DNA from: Thiothrix sp. | Lineage (GTDB): Bacteria > Pseudomonadota > Gammaproteobacteria > Thiotrichales > Thiotrichaceae | Assembly (NCBI GenBank): GCA_020442915.1 | Contig: JAGRJD010000072.1 | Span: 1 to 38,917 of the forward strand | Reading direction: 5' to 3' | Length of the DNA: 38,917 bases | Shown here: positions 1-8,596 of the stretch, piece after piece | How the letters are laid out: each line of letters starts with the position of its first letter | Position numbering within the stretch: the stretch's first letter is position 1 | The notes under the pieces: model-generated | Database searches by the model: none | What the model was told of the DNA's origin: nothing | The model's input: the letters and a program-made list of their open reading frames with translations, nothing else | Translations under genes and position numbers: made by a program

Positions 1-1084
1 GGCCGGCAAAGGCGGCATCGCCGTGAATGATGATGCCCATGACCTCCCGGCCTTCACGGTCACCCCGGCGCTCCTGACGTGCACGGACCGACCCTTCCAC
101 CACCGGACTCACGATTTCCAGGTGTGAGGGATTGAAGGCCAGCGCCAGATGCATGGGACCATTCGAGGTCATGATGTCATTGGAATAGCCCTTGTGGTAT
201 TTGACATCCCCGGTGTATTTTTCGTCTGTGTACTTGCCGTCAAACTCGTCAAACAGCATACCCGAAGGCTTGCACATCAGGTTGATCAGCACATTCAGGC
301 GCCCCCGGTGGGCCATGCCGATCACGCTTTCCTTCAGCCCTTCAGCTCCCCCCTGCTGGATCAGGGTGTGCAGCAACGGCAGCAGGCTCTCGCCACCTTC
401 CAGACCGAAGCGCTTCTGGCCGACATAACGGCGGTGCAGGTACTGCTCGAAACCTTCGGCAGCGGTGAGCTGGCGCAGCAGCAGGATGCGCTGTGCCTGA
501 TCCAGTGGCTCATGGGCCCGGTTGGGCTCGATGCGCTGTTGAAGCCAGCGTTTTTCGTTCACATCCGTGATGTGCATGTACTCAAACCCGAGCGTGCGTA
601 CATAGGTTTCCTGCAGCGCAGCGCAGATATTGCCCAGGGTCGGGGTTTCGGTGATATTGAAGGAACCGGGATCAAAAACGGTATCCAGATCAACCTGGTC
701 CAGATCGTTTTTTTCCAGTGACAGCTCCGGCACGCCCAGACGCTGGGCATAATTGCCCAGCGGATTGGTATCCGCCTCCAGATGGCCGAGGTAGCGGTAG
801 GCATTGATCAGGCGCATGACCCGTGCCTGCAGGCTGCGGCGCTCCTGCACCTGGCTCTCGCTGACCGGGGCCGCCGCTGCCCGCATGACCGGCCCGGCAC
901 TGCCATTGGTACGTCCGGGAGCACCTCCCAACTGCTGCTCCAGCGCCCTGAAGTACTGCCGCCACTCAGGGGAGACGGAATCAGGCTCCTGCTGATACTG
1001 GCGGTAGACCTGATCCAGATACATGGCATGTTCGCCATCCAGAAAAGACTCATCCATTCCGCGAGGGGGCACGTCTAGGCTCAT
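1..1084 (-). CDS. sucA: 2-oxoglutarate dehydrogenase E1 component, N-terminal part (runs off the left edge)
   Basis: About 361 codons of the N-terminal part of the thiamine-diphosphate E1 subunit, which decarboxylates 2-oxoglutarate in the TCA cycle together with SucB and Lpd. The frame stays open to the window edge and shows family hallmarks: an N-terminal helix for E2 binding (SFLDGEHAMYLDQVYRQY), the RLINAYRYLGHLEADTNPLG block, and the cofactor-domain stretch GMAHRGRLNVLINL followed by DVKYHKGYS and HLEIVSPVVEG. The start ATG at 1084 has AGGAG about ten bases upstream. A nearer ATG closes after three codons. The gene lies downstream of pgeF on the same strand, with its own good -10 box about 95 bases upstream of the start. 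Only the C-terminal two thirds, including the transketolase-type pyrimidine domain, is missing from view. Confidence 0.95.
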   Translation of the reverse strand, partial: MSLDVPPRGMDESFLDGEHAMYLDQVYRQYQQEPDSVSPEWRQYFRALEQQLGGAPGRTNGSAGPVMRAAAAPVSESQVQERRSLQARVMRLINAYRYLGHLEADTNPLGNYAQRLGVPELSLEKNDLDQVDLDTVFDPGSFNITETPTLGNICAALQETYVRTLGFEYMHITDVNEKRWLQQRIEPNRAHEPLDQAQRILLLRQLTAAEGFEQYLHRRYVGQKRFGLEGGESLLPLLHTLIQQGGAEGLKESVIGMAHRGRLNVLINLMCKPSGMLFDEFDGKYTDEKYTGDVKYHKGYSNDIMTSNGPMHLALAFNPSHLEIVSPVVEGSVRARQERRGDREGREVMGIIIHGDAAFAG

Positions 1085-1178
1085 TTGGTCATTTCTCCTT
1101 GCGTCCCGGCTCCGGGGACTGTTTGCTGAAATACTTTGCAACCGCAGTGCAGCAATCTATATCTTGTTTGGGGCGCAA

Positions 1179-1184
1179 ATTATA
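1179..1184 (-). promoter_or_regulatory. Candidate -10 box for sucA
   Basis: Read on the minus strand this is a perfect TATAAT, about 95 bases before the sucA start. The -35 position (17 bases further up) reads GTGTAA, a weak match. This would give a leader of roughly 90 bases and transcription of sucA independent of pgeF. It is a sequence match only. Confidence 0.45.
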
Positions 1185-1250
1185 TCTCAACAGAAAGGGC
1201 TTTACACGACTCATGATGCCTTTTTGCTGCTGATGTCGACAAAACCGCCA

Positions 1251-2000
1251 TTAACTGAACCAGACCAGACTGGCCATGCGCCCGGTCGTACCGTCACGGC
1301 GGTAGGAAAAGAAACGTCCGACATCCTGCACGGTACAGCAATCCCCCCCACTGACATGGCTGTGGACAATCCCCGCCGCCGCCAGCCGCTGACGGGCCAG
1401 CCGGTAAATGTCACACCACCATTTTCCGGGGCCTGCTCCCGGCACAAACGCTGCAGCCGCTGCCCGGTCATGAGCCATGAAGGCCGTGCGCACCTCCTCA
1501 CCGACCTCGAAAGCCGCAGGACCGATGGCCGGCCCCAGCCAGACCAGCAGGCGAGCCGGATCACACTGCAGGGCCTGCACTGTCCGCTCCAGCACCCCGC
1601 CACACAGGCCACGCCAGCCGGCATGCGCAGCCGCCACCCGCGTGCCGTCCCGGTCGCAGAACAGCACCGGCAGACAATCCGCCGTCATGACCACACACAC
1701 CTGCCGCAGATGCCGGCTGATGGCGGCATCCGCCCTGGGATGACAGGCGGCAGCCCCCATGTCAGCCACCGTGACGCCATGCACCTGCTCCAGCCACAGG
1801 GGTTCGGCAGGCAGCCTTAATGTTTCACCCACGATCCGGCGGTTACGCGCCACCATTAGCGCTGCATCACCCACATGATCCCCGAGGTTCAGGCTGTCAT
1901 AAGGTGCCGCACTCACCCCGCCCTGACGGGTGGTGGTGCAGGCATGCACATTGGCCGGAGCCGGCCAGTCGGGGAGGATCCAGGGATGGGTCGGATTCAT
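1251..2000 (-). CDS. pgeF: Peptidoglycan editing factor / purine nucleoside phosphorylase, YfiH (PgeF) family
   Basis: 249 residues, normal for the YfiH/PgeF (formerly multicopper polyphenol oxidase, laccase-like) family. Members cleave purine nucleosides, and in E. coli PgeF keeps wrongly built muropeptides out of peptidoglycan. Visible family blocks are TTTRQGGVS near the N-terminus, the histidine in LWLEQVHG, the cysteine in VVMTADCLPV, and the histidine in VAAAHAGWRG. The latter two blocks form the His/Cys metal site at the dimer interface. The start at 2000 was chosen because AAGGAA lies about nine bases upstream and the protein then begins close to the family start. A longer frame up to 2201 would overlap the amylosucrase gene. 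The gene begins 34 bases after the amylosucrase stop, so the two are probably co-transcribed. Confidence 0.9.
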   Translation of the reverse strand: MNPTHPWILPDWPAPANVHACTTTRQGGVSAAPYDSLNLGDHVGDAALMVARNRRIVGETLRLPAEPLWLEQVHGVTVADMGAAACHPRADAAISRHLRQVCVVMTADCLPVLFCDRDGTRVAAAHAGWRGLCGGVLERTVQALQCDPARLLVWLGPAIGPAAFEVGEEVRTAFMAHDRAAAAAFVPGAGPGKWWCDIYRLARQRLAAAGIVHSHVSGGDCCTVQDVGRFFSYRRDGTTGRMASLVWFS

Positions 2001-2034
2001 GGTGACGGGTTCCTTTCTCTTGATGATATGCCTC

Positions 2035-3996
2035 TCAATAACTGGCCAGCCAGTAAAAACCACAGGCCGGTACCCTGAGCAGGTGTGGCTCAGGTGTCTC
2101 CAGCACGGATACGGAATCACCGGCGAGGTCGGTGAGCCGGTCGAGGGCAATACCCTGACGACGCAGGTTGTCCAGATTGAGAAAGTGCTCACGCTCGTCA
2201 AAATTGGCCACCACTGTCACCGGCTGTTCCACCCCGTCCGGGTCGAAACAGTAAAAGGTGAACAGGTGCGGGTTGTCATTCACCAGCAGGATGCGGTTGT
2301 TCAGGTCGGCAAACACCGGTATCTGCCGACGCTTCCGGATCAGGTGCTGCAGACCGCTGAAGACGCGCCCGGCGATGGTTTCCGGTCGGGCGCGCTCTGC
2401 AGCCGCCTCCCAGTCGATCAGGGGGCGGTGCAGCCAGCGGTTGTCCGCTGCCTTGTCGGGATCATTGATGTAGTCATGGTTATTCAGGTACCCCAGCTCG
2501 TCACCATAATACAGCAGCGCGATGCCACCCCAGGACAGGATCAGCGCATGCAGGGTCAGGATGCGCTGCAGGGCCTGTTCAAGCCGTACCGGATCAGCCG
2601 CTTCAAGCGCATGCTCCAGACCGGCCAGCGAGGCCAGTGCCCCTGAAATACGGGCATCACCGGTTTTTTCATTGGCCCCGAACGGCAGCCCGCGCGCCGT
2701 GCTGCCCGGAAAACTTCCACTCAGGTACGCGATCAGGAAACGCCGGTGCGCCCCGACATCGTAGCCGGCAGCGATAATGTCGGTATCCTCGAAACCCAGC
2801 CCGATGTCATCATGACAACGCAGGTAATTGAGCCAGGTGGTACGTACCGGCTTACCCGGCTGGCTGCGCAGCCCCTGATTCAGCAGGCGCACATTGCGGG
2901 TCGCGACCGCATCCCACAGCAGCGCCATGAAGGTGGCATTATAGGCAATCTCGCATTCACGGCCTTCAACCGGATCGGTGCCGAAATACTTCACGATCTC
3001 GCGCGGGGCCACGATGGCCTCGGCAATGAACAGCACACCGGGGCAGACAACCTGGGCGCAATCCTTGAACAGCTGCAGGATCAGGTGTGCCTGGGGCAGG
3101 TTCTGGCAGCTGGTGCCGGGCTGCTTCCAGATGAAGGCCGGTGCGTCCAGACGCAGGATGTCCGCCCCCTGGTTGGCCCAGTACAGGATGATGTCCATCA
3201 CCTCGGTCAGCACCGCCGGATTGCGGTAGTTCAGGTCCCACTGGTAATGATTGAATACCGTCATGACCCACTGCCCCAGTTCCGGATCGAAGGTGAAACT
3301 GCCGGGCGCGGTTTCCGGGAAAATCTCCGGCAGGGTCTTTTCATACTGGTCCGGCAGGGTGCGATCCGGGAACCGGTAATAGTAATCCTGATACCGTGCT
3401 TCTCCGGCCCGCGCCCGCTGCGCCCATTCGTGTTCGTCCGAAGTGTGGTTGATCACCACATCCAGGGTCAGCAGCATGGCATGCCGGCGCAGGTTTGCCG
3501 CCAGGGCGCTGACATCGCTCAGGGTACCGAAACGGGTGTCAACCGCCCGGAAATCACTGATGGCATAACCACCATCATTCGCCCCCGCCAGACACTGCAT
3601 CATGGGCATGATATGGATCAGGTTCACCCCCAGCTCGCGCAGGTAATCCACGCGCTGGTTCACCCCCTTGAGCCCGCCAGCGAAACGGTCGCAGTACAGC
3701 GCCATGCCAACCCAGTTCTGGCTCAAAAACCAGTTCGGTGCCTGCTCACGCTGCTGGTCCAGCGCCTTGAGTTCCTCGCCTCTGGCCCGGAAACTCCGCA
3801 GCAGTACCCGGATCAGCAGCCCCAGTTGCGTCTCCAGGTCGGCCCGCTCACCGTAAAGTCTGCGGTACAGTTTGTGCATGGAATGGAAGTTGGCACCCAG
3901 CCGCACCCAGAAGGTCTGCAGGTCCGGGGTCCGGAATTCAGGCTCAAACGCATCAAGTATGCGTGCAAGCAGCGCATGGGAGTCGGGTTCATACAT
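2035..3996 (-). CDS. ams: Amylosucrase (glycoside hydrolase family 13, subfamily 4)
   Basis: 653 residues, close to the roughly 636 of Neisseria polysaccharea amylosucrase, which it resembles along its whole length. Amylosucrase turns sucrose into an alpha-1,4-glucan and fructose in the cytoplasm; no signal peptide is seen. The GH13 machinery is complete: DVVINHTSDEHEW (region I, H184), nucleophile D284 in ILRLDAPAF, acid/base E326 in AEAIV, and H395-D396 in CHDDIG. The two residues that close the sucrose pocket in amylosucrase are kept: D141 in ANDGGYA and R520 in ADNRWLHRP. The N-terminal helical domain (about 1-90) and the C-terminal beta domain (about 565-653) are present. Sucrose hydrolase of the same subfamily is the main alternative. 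No sucrose-phosphate synthase or transporter is in the window. Confidence 0.88.
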   Translation of the reverse strand: MYEPDSHALLARILDAFEPEFRTPDLQTFWVRLGANFHSMHKLYRRLYGERADLETQLGLLIRVLLRSFRARGEELKALDQQREQAPNWFLSQNWVGMALYCDRFAGGLKGVNQRVDYLRELGVNLIHIMPMMQCLAGANDGGYAISDFRAVDTRFGTLSDVSALAANLRRHAMLLTLDVVINHTSDEHEWAQRARAGEARYQDYYYRFPDRTLPDQYEKTLPEIFPETAPGSFTFDPELGQWVMTVFNHYQWDLNYRNPAVLTEVMDIILYWANQGADILRLDAPAFIWKQPGTSCQNLPQAHLILQLFKDCAQVVCPGVLFIAEAIVAPREIVKYFGTDPVEGRECEIAYNATFMALLWDAVATRNVRLLNQGLRSQPGKPVRTTWLNYLRCHDDIGLGFEDTDIIAAGYDVGAHRRFLIAYLSGSFPGSTARGLPFGANEKTGDARISGALASLAGLEHALEAADPVRLEQALQRILTLHALILSWGGIALLYYGDELGYLNNHDYINDPDKAADNRWLHRPLIDWEAAAERARPETIAGRVFSGLQHLIRKRRQIPVFADLNNRILLVNDNPHLFTFYCFDPDGVEQPVTVVANFDEREHFLNLDNLRRQGIALDRLTDLAGDSVSVLETPEPHLLRVPACGFYWLASY

Positions 3997-4240
3997 GATC
4001 TGGCGGATCCCGGGCGGATGATTGAAAGCGGTTTGGCTGTGCAGTGTATGAAAAGGCGGGCCCGGACTGCAAGGAAATCATGCAGATTTCATGCGCGCAC
4101 GGACTTCCAGCGGGAAAGTACCGACCGGCCAGAGGCAGGCAGCAGCGAGGCGGACAGGAAAAAACTCCGGCCTGACCGGTCCCGTCTGATGACGAAACCG
4201 GCCAGTCCGGATCCTGCAGTGGAATGGCAGATCAATGTCT

Positions 4241-4257
4241 CCGGGCATTCAGCCCGG
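4241..4257 (-). terminator. Hairpin after ompW (weak terminator candidate)
   Basis: CCGGGC and GCCCGG pair across a five-base loop directly after the ompW stop. There is no clear T-run on the minus strand, so termination is uncertain. The rest of 3997-4261 shows no convincing gene. Confidence 0.3.
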
Positions 4258-4261
4258 CCAG

Positions 4262-4852
4262 TCAGAACGTGTAGGACATACCCAGCATGTAAACCCACGG
4301 GTCAATCTTGACCGTATCCAGCTTGCTGCCATCCAGTTTGGCCTTGGTATCAATATCAGCGTACCAGAGTCCGGCATTGAAAGCCCATTTATCCGTCAGG
4401 GCATAGTCAAAACCGGCTTCGGCGGCCAATCCCCAGGAGTGGGACAGATCCAGCTTGCCCAGGGTGGATTTTTCCGAGAAAAACTGGGTGTAATTGACGC
4501 CGGCCCCGACATACGGGCGGAACGGCGTCCCGGTATTGAAGTGATACTGGGCCGTCACAGTCGGTGGCAGATGCTTGGTGGAACCGATGGTGGCACCGTT
4601 CAGGGTGATATCGTGCTTGAACGGGGTGGCCGCCAGCACCGCCACGCCGAAATTGGGATTCAGCATGTAACTGGTACTGACCCCCAGCTGGGTGTTACTG
4701 TCCACATCCAGCGCGCCATCCAGGGCACCATCGCCTGCCGGATCGACATAGGTGGGTCCGAAACGTACAACCACATCGCCGGCCTCATAGGCCCACGCCT
4801 GGGAAATCCCCGTCAGCAGTACACAAAAACCGGCTGCCAGCAGCTTGTTCAT
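4262..4852 (-). CDS. ompW: OmpW family outer-membrane protein
   Basis: 196 residues with a clean signal peptide (about 1-21, ending SQAWA) and a mature part that fits the eight-stranded OmpW barrel: YEAGDVVVRFGPTYVDP at the start, PPTVTAQYHF and FRPYVGAGVNYT in the middle, and DPWVYMLGMSYTF with the terminal phenylalanine needed for outer-membrane insertion. OmpW proteins form a narrow hydrophobic channel. GAGGA sits seven bases before the start. An FNR-type palindrome lies 68-81 bases upstream (see separate entry), in keeping with oxygen control known for ompW in enterics. The next gene downstream, amylosucrase, is 265 bases away and probably separate. Confidence 0.9.
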   Translation of the reverse strand: MNKLLAAGFCVLLTGISQAWAYEAGDVVVRFGPTYVDPAGDGALDGALDVDSNTQLGVSTSYMLNPNFGVAVLAATPFKHDITLNGATIGSTKHLPPTVTAQYHFNTGTPFRPYVGAGVNYTQFFSEKSTLGKLDLSHSWGLAAEAGFDYALTDKWAFNAGLWYADIDTKAKLDGSKLDTVKIDPWVYMLGMSYTF

Positions 4853-4919
4853 TGCAAGTCCTCATAAAGCATTAACGTTTAATCATTTAATAAAATAACG
4901 GAATACGAATACTCCAGTT

Positions 4920-4933
4920 TTGATCCAGGTCAG
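4920..4933 (-). promoter_or_regulatory. FNR/ANR-type binding site upstream of ompW
   Basis: On the minus strand the site reads CTGACCTGGATCAA, nine of ten matches to the FNR half-sites TTGAC and ATCAA separated by four bases. Thirty bases downstream of its centre is TATTTT, a plausible -10 box. That is the class II spacing, with the site centred at -41.5 and replacing the -35. The distance from the predicted transcript start to the ompW ATG is then about 36 bases. This supports activation of ompW under low oxygen. Confidence 0.55.
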
Positions 4934-4978
4934 AATAGTGACGGCTTGTTGAAATTTTGACAGATCCAGCCGGGCCGG

Positions 4979-5368
4979 TTAATAACGGTACCGACGGAAA
5001 CGGCGCGCAAGCGATACCAGCAGCATCAGGGCAAACAGCGTCAGGGCCACACTCACTCCCATGCCCCGGTCATTGACCTGTACTGCCGGCAGCCAGCCAC
5101 TGCCGGACCGGGTCAGGGTGACAGTCAGGTAGTCCAGCATGCCCAGTCCCTGGACGTGGGTTCCGGAAGCACGCTGAGGCTCCTGCATCACACCCCAGAT
5201 AATCAGCACCAGCAGCATGACCACACTCCAGACCACCAGCCGTACCCCCGTACCGTACCGCCGGCGCGGGAAAAACAGCCATACGATGCAGAAGCCGAGC
5301 AGGAAGGCAACAGGCAGGGCTGTCAACAGGACAAACAATGGCAGCATTTCGGGGTTGAGCGCAAACAT
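4979..5368 (-). CDS. Small hypothetical membrane protein with three predicted helices
   Basis: 129 residues, not recognised. Predicted membrane helices lie at about 10-32 (PLFVLLTALPVAFLLGFCIVW), 43-60 (VRLVVWSVVMLLVLIIWG) and 104-120 (VSVALTLFALMLLVSLA). Basic residues follow the first helix (PRRRYG) and the last (RRFRRYRY), suggesting both face the cytoplasm. A region of about 40 residues between helices two and three would lie on the other side. The start at 5368 was chosen because AAGGAA lies about ten bases upstream and the upstream extension of the frame looks non-coding. It is divergent from the oxidase gene at 5608, with about 240 bases of non-coding DNA between them. Confidence 0.65.
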   Translation of the reverse strand: MFALNPEMLPLFVLLTALPVAFLLGFCIVWLFFPRRRYGTGVRLVVWSVVMLLVLIIWGVMQEPQRASGTHVQGLGMLDYLTVTLTRSGSGWLPAVQVNDRGMGVSVALTLFALMLLVSLARRFRRYRY

Positions 5369-5607
5369 ACCGGTCTGATTCCTTTCAGTTTGTTTCCAGC
5401 GGGTGGTGCGGGACACCTGCAGTGCCACTGCGCCCCGACACCCTGTCCCAAGCATAGTCCAGTCCCGGAAAAACGAGGGCATTGACTTCCACGACGCCCA
5501 CACGCCCACCCTATACCCGTCCACCGGTTTTTTTATATCCTGTCCCTGCCCCGGCTGTGATAGAACAGTCAGCAGACCCTACCCGGAAACATCATCAGGG
5601 ATTTCGC

Positions 5608-6909
5608 ATGCAACACTATGACGCCATCATCATCGGCGCCGGTATCATCGGCACCGCCACCGCGCTGGAACTGGCCCGCAAGGGGTTCAGAACCCTGAGT
5701 GTCGACCGGCTGCCAGCCGCCGGTTACGGCTCCACCTCCAACTCCTGTGCCATCATCCGCACCTATTACTCCACCCTGGACGGGACTGCCATGGCCTATG
5801 AAGGCTATCACTACTGGCGCGACTGGGCCGCTTACACCGGTGTTGCCGACGAAGCCGGACTGGCGCGCTTTGTCGAATGCGGCACCTTGGTCATGAAAGT
5901 GGCACACAACGGCTATCTGGCCAATGCCATGCGCCTGTCGGATACCCTGGGCATTTCCTATCGTGAGCTGGATACCGACGGCCTCCGCGCCTTCATCCCG
6001 CAGGTGGATACCGGGCTTTATGCCCCGGCCAAACGTCCGGAACAGCCGGGGTTCGGGGAAGCAGGGGCCGGTAGCCTGTCAGGCGCGGTATTCTGGCCTC
6101 AGGGCGGTTATGTCAATGATCCGCAGCTGGCCACCCACAACCTGCAGCGTGCTGCCGAAGCCCTGGGCAGCCACTTCCGTTTCAATGCCGAAGTCCATGC
6201 CATCCGCACCCATGCCGGACGCATTGCCGGCATCACGCTGCGGGACGGTGAGCAGCTCAATGCCCCGGTGGTGGTGAATGTGGCCGGGCCGCATTCCGCC
6301 CGTATCAATGACCTGCTGGGTCTCAATGAACGCATGAATATCCACACCCGTGCCCTGCGCCATGAGGTGCCGCACGTTCCGGCCCCGACCCGCTATGATT
6401 ACAGTCGCCTTGGTACCGTGACCTCGGACAGCGATATTGCCACCTATACCCGCCCGGCCAGTGGCAACATGATGCTGATCGGCAGTGAAGACCCCGAATG
6501 CGATCCGCGTGAATGGGTGGACCCGGACAATTTCGACCGCAACCTGAGCGAACAGGCCCGCATCCAGGTCATGCGCGTGGCCCAGCGTAATCCGGACCTC
6601 GGCATCCCCAACCGCATCGGGGGGGTAGTGGACCTGTATGACGTGGCGGATGACTGGATTCCGGTGTATGACCGGACCGACATTCCCGGCTTTTACCTGG
6701 CCATCGGCACCAGCGGCAACCAGTTCAAGAATGCACCGGTAGCCGGAAAAATGATGGCGACACTGATCGAAGCCTGTGAAAACGGGCATGACCACGATGC
6801 CGACCCGCTGAGCTACCGCTTTGAATACCTGGACCGGGAAACCAGTATCGGCTTTTACTCTCGCAACCGCGAGATCAACCGCGCCAGCAGCTTTTCCGTA
6901 CTGGGCTGA
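5608..6909 (+). CDS. FAD-dependent oxidoreductase of the DAO (D-amino-acid/sarcosine oxidase) family
   Basis: 433 residues. The N-terminus is a textbook FAD-binding fold, with GAGIIGTATALELA at about 10-23 and an acidic end to strand two (SVDRLP). The segment STSNSCAIIRTYYS is the flavin-contact loop seen in sarcosine/glycine oxidase-like enzymes, and a second FAD-contact block near the C-terminus reads YLAIGTSGNQFKNAP. Such enzymes oxidise amine or amino-acid substrates such as sarcosine, glycine or proline analogues. The substrate cannot be read from the sequence and no partner subunit is adjacent, so a single-subunit enzyme is likely. The start at 5608 gives the standard short lead-in (MQHYDAIIIGAG), and a purine-rich CAGGG lies upstream. 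The gene stands alone between divergent and convergent neighbours. Confidence 0.82.
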   Translation: MQHYDAIIIGAGIIGTATALELARKGFRTLSVDRLPAAGYGSTSNSCAIIRTYYSTLDGTAMAYEGYHYWRDWAAYTGVADEAGLARFVECGTLVMKVAHNGYLANAMRLSDTLGISYRELDTDGLRAFIPQVDTGLYAPAKRPEQPGFGEAGAGSLSGAVFWPQGGYVNDPQLATHNLQRAAEALGSHFRFNAEVHAIRTHAGRIAGITLRDGEQLNAPVVVNVAGPHSARINDLLGLNERMNIHTRALRHEVPHVPAPTRYDYSRLGTVTSDSDIATYTRPASGNMMLIGSEDPECDPREWVDPDNFDRNLSEQARIQVMRVAQRNPDLGIPNRIGGVVDLYDVADDWIPVYDRTDIPGFYLAIGTSGNQFKNAPVAGKMMATLIEACENGHDHDADPLSYRFEYLDRETSIGFYSRNREINRASSFSVLG

Positions 6910-6994
6910 AACGCATCCGGGATCAGGCCGGGAACACAGGGCCATGCCGTGCTCCCGACCTGAATCCTGTCCCGGCTCTCCAGGGGGATGAAAC

Positions 6995-8596
6995 TCAGGC
7001 CTGTTCCGGCTCCAGCCGCAGGAAACGGTGCTCGTCACCGGAGCGGCAGACCACAATCCGGTGACGGGTGAAAAGCACGGCCCGGCCATCCTCCAGGCTG
7101 GCCACATCGCCACCGACCACCACAAAACCGGCACCCGGAACCCCGCAATGGATGGAGCCGATGCGGTCATAATGCTTTGCCGTCAACACCAGCTCAGGCT
7201 CGCCTCCGGCCTGCTCACAGTCCACCTGCGCCAACAGCAGCGCACGGGTTTGATTGCCGCTGACGCGTGCCTCATCCAGGGCCTGTTGGGCCAGCCCCGA
7301 CAGGGACAGAGTGGGACCGCCCGTGATGGAGCCGCTGGCTGGAATCACACGCAGTGGTACAGTACCGGCTTCAGCGTTTTCATCCGGGCCACTGCTGATG
7401 GAACCACTGGCCGGAATCACACGTACTTCCGGAGCCGGGCCACTGCTGATGGAGCCGCTGGCCGGAATCACCCGATCCCTGCCGGACTGCATGGCACTGA
7501 TTCCGCCCAATGCTGCTGATGCCACACCCACTGCAGCGGCGACAGCACCGGCTTCATGGGCACCGGAAATCCCGCTGTCCGCTCTGTCCGTATCCGGCAT
7601 TGGCGGTGCCCGAAAGCCGGTATTCACATCATCCGGCAGCACGAAGCAGTACGCCTCTCCCTGACGGCAGGCAACCATTCCGTGACGCTGGAACAGCACC
7701 AGACGACCCGGTTCCAGATTGCTGAAATCACCACCGACACCCACCGAACCGGAACGGCTGACAGAGCATGCAAGGCCCCCCAGCGTACCGGAGGCACCCG
7801 CCTCCAGCACCAGCTTCTGCCCCGGCAGGCAGCCACAGTCACACCGGCCAGCCTCCAGCCACAGGGCACGGGTCAGGGTGCCGGTTCTGGCTGCCGTGGC
7901 TGCCGCATCCTGCAACAGGGCCAGCAGGTGCCGGGCACAGTCACTGCTGCCGGCATCCGTCACAACACCCGTACCACGGACTGCCAGTGGCGGCGCATCC
8001 ATGCCACCCTCCGTTGCCGCACTGCCGACAGCGGTACCGGCCTCAGCATCAACCGTGGCTGTCCCGGCCCTGCCCGCAAGGGTTGCTGCCGCCATGCCCG
8101 CCAGCCCGGCAGCAGCACCGGCCACCACCCCTGTCCCGCCATCCGGCTCCGGCGTAACGTCAGTGGCATTCTGCTCCCCGGCCCGCAGCGGCAGAACACC
8201 TGTCCCGTTCCGGTCATCTGTCCGGGCTGTGCCGGACAGCCGGGCATCGCCATCACGGCCAGCAGTGGCAGATATGATCAGCTCCGGCAGGTCTGCCGCC
8301 GGTATTTCCCGCCGCTCCGCCCGCACCACAGGAGCAGCCACCGCCGCATCGGCATCAGCCCGGCGGGCTGTCACCGGGGTACGAACCGTGTCAGCCGCCC
8401 CGCCGGTATAAAGCCCTGCCCGCTCAGCGGCACTGGATGCAGCCCGCGCTACCGGCATCTCCCCGCTCCGGGACTCGGGTATCTGCATCGGCTCCCGTCG
8501 CCGACACATCAGGCCCTTGATCCAGCGTCCCAGCAGATAACCCAACAGCAGTGCCAGTAGCAGCCAGAACAATGACTGAACATAAAACATGACCAT
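6995..8596 (-). CDS. Membrane-anchored protein with a duplicated domain and three 13-residue repeats, unknown function
   Basis: 533 residues, not recognised. One N-terminal helix (about 8-23, FWLLLALLLGYLLG) is followed by CRRRE, so the bulk probably lies in the cytoplasm. Residues 40-235 are rich in Ala, Gly and Thr and look unstructured. Two related domains follow, about 239-320 and 447-527. Both begin with TRAL and share an hG.GGD.(S/A).LE.GR.VLF.RH..V.CR.G core. Between them sit three copies of RVIPASGSI(S/T)(S/G)GP at 375, 392 and 416. The cysteine-rich stretch CDCGC in domain one is absent from domain two. The gene overlaps the 32-residue helix gene by one base and follows the OmpA-domain gene, so the three probably form an operon. 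AAGGAG lies about ten bases before the start. Confidence 0.75.
   Translation of the reverse strand: MVMFYVQSLFWLLLALLLGYLLGRWIKGLMCRRREPMQIPESRSGEMPVARAASSAAERAGLYTGGAADTVRTPVTARRADADAAVAAPVVRAERREIPAADLPELIISATAGRDGDARLSGTARTDDRNGTGVLPLRAGEQNATDVTPEPDGGTGVVAGAAAGLAGMAAATLAGRAGTATVDAEAGTAVGSAATEGGMDAPPLAVRGTGVVTDAGSSDCARHLLALLQDAAATAARTGTLTRALWLEAGRCDCGCLPGQKLVLEAGASGTLGGLACSVSRSGSVGVGGDFSNLEPGRLVLFQRHGMVACRQGEAYCFVLPDDVNTGFRAPPMPDTDRADSGISGAHEAGAVAAAVGVASAALGGISAMQSGRDRVIPASGSISSGPAPEVRVIPASGSISSGPDENAEAGTVPLRVIPASGSITGGPTLSLSGLAQQALDEARVSGNQTRALLLAQVDCEQAGGEPELVLTAKHYDRIGSIHCGVPGAGFVVVGGDVASLEDGRAVLFTRHRIVVCRSGDEHRFLRLEPEQA
7314..7473 (-). repeat. Three imperfect copies of a roughly 38-bp coding repeat
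   Basis: Copies at about 7314-7351, 7385-7422 and 7436-7473 share the core tgatggarccrctggcyggaatcac (degenerate positions shown) and encode RVIPASGSI(S/T)(S/G)GP on the minus strand. Spacing is irregular (33 and 13 bases), and the repeats stay in frame inside the 533-residue protein, so this is protein-level repetition and not a CRISPR. Confidence 0.8.

Noticed and set aside
2746..4311. Plus-strand open frame of 521 codons opposite the amylosucrase
   Set aside because: Shadow of a clear GH13 gene with all catalytic residues.
7314..7473. Three spaced repeats as a CRISPR array
   Set aside because: Spacers are of unequal length, the repeats are in frame and encode a repeated protein motif.
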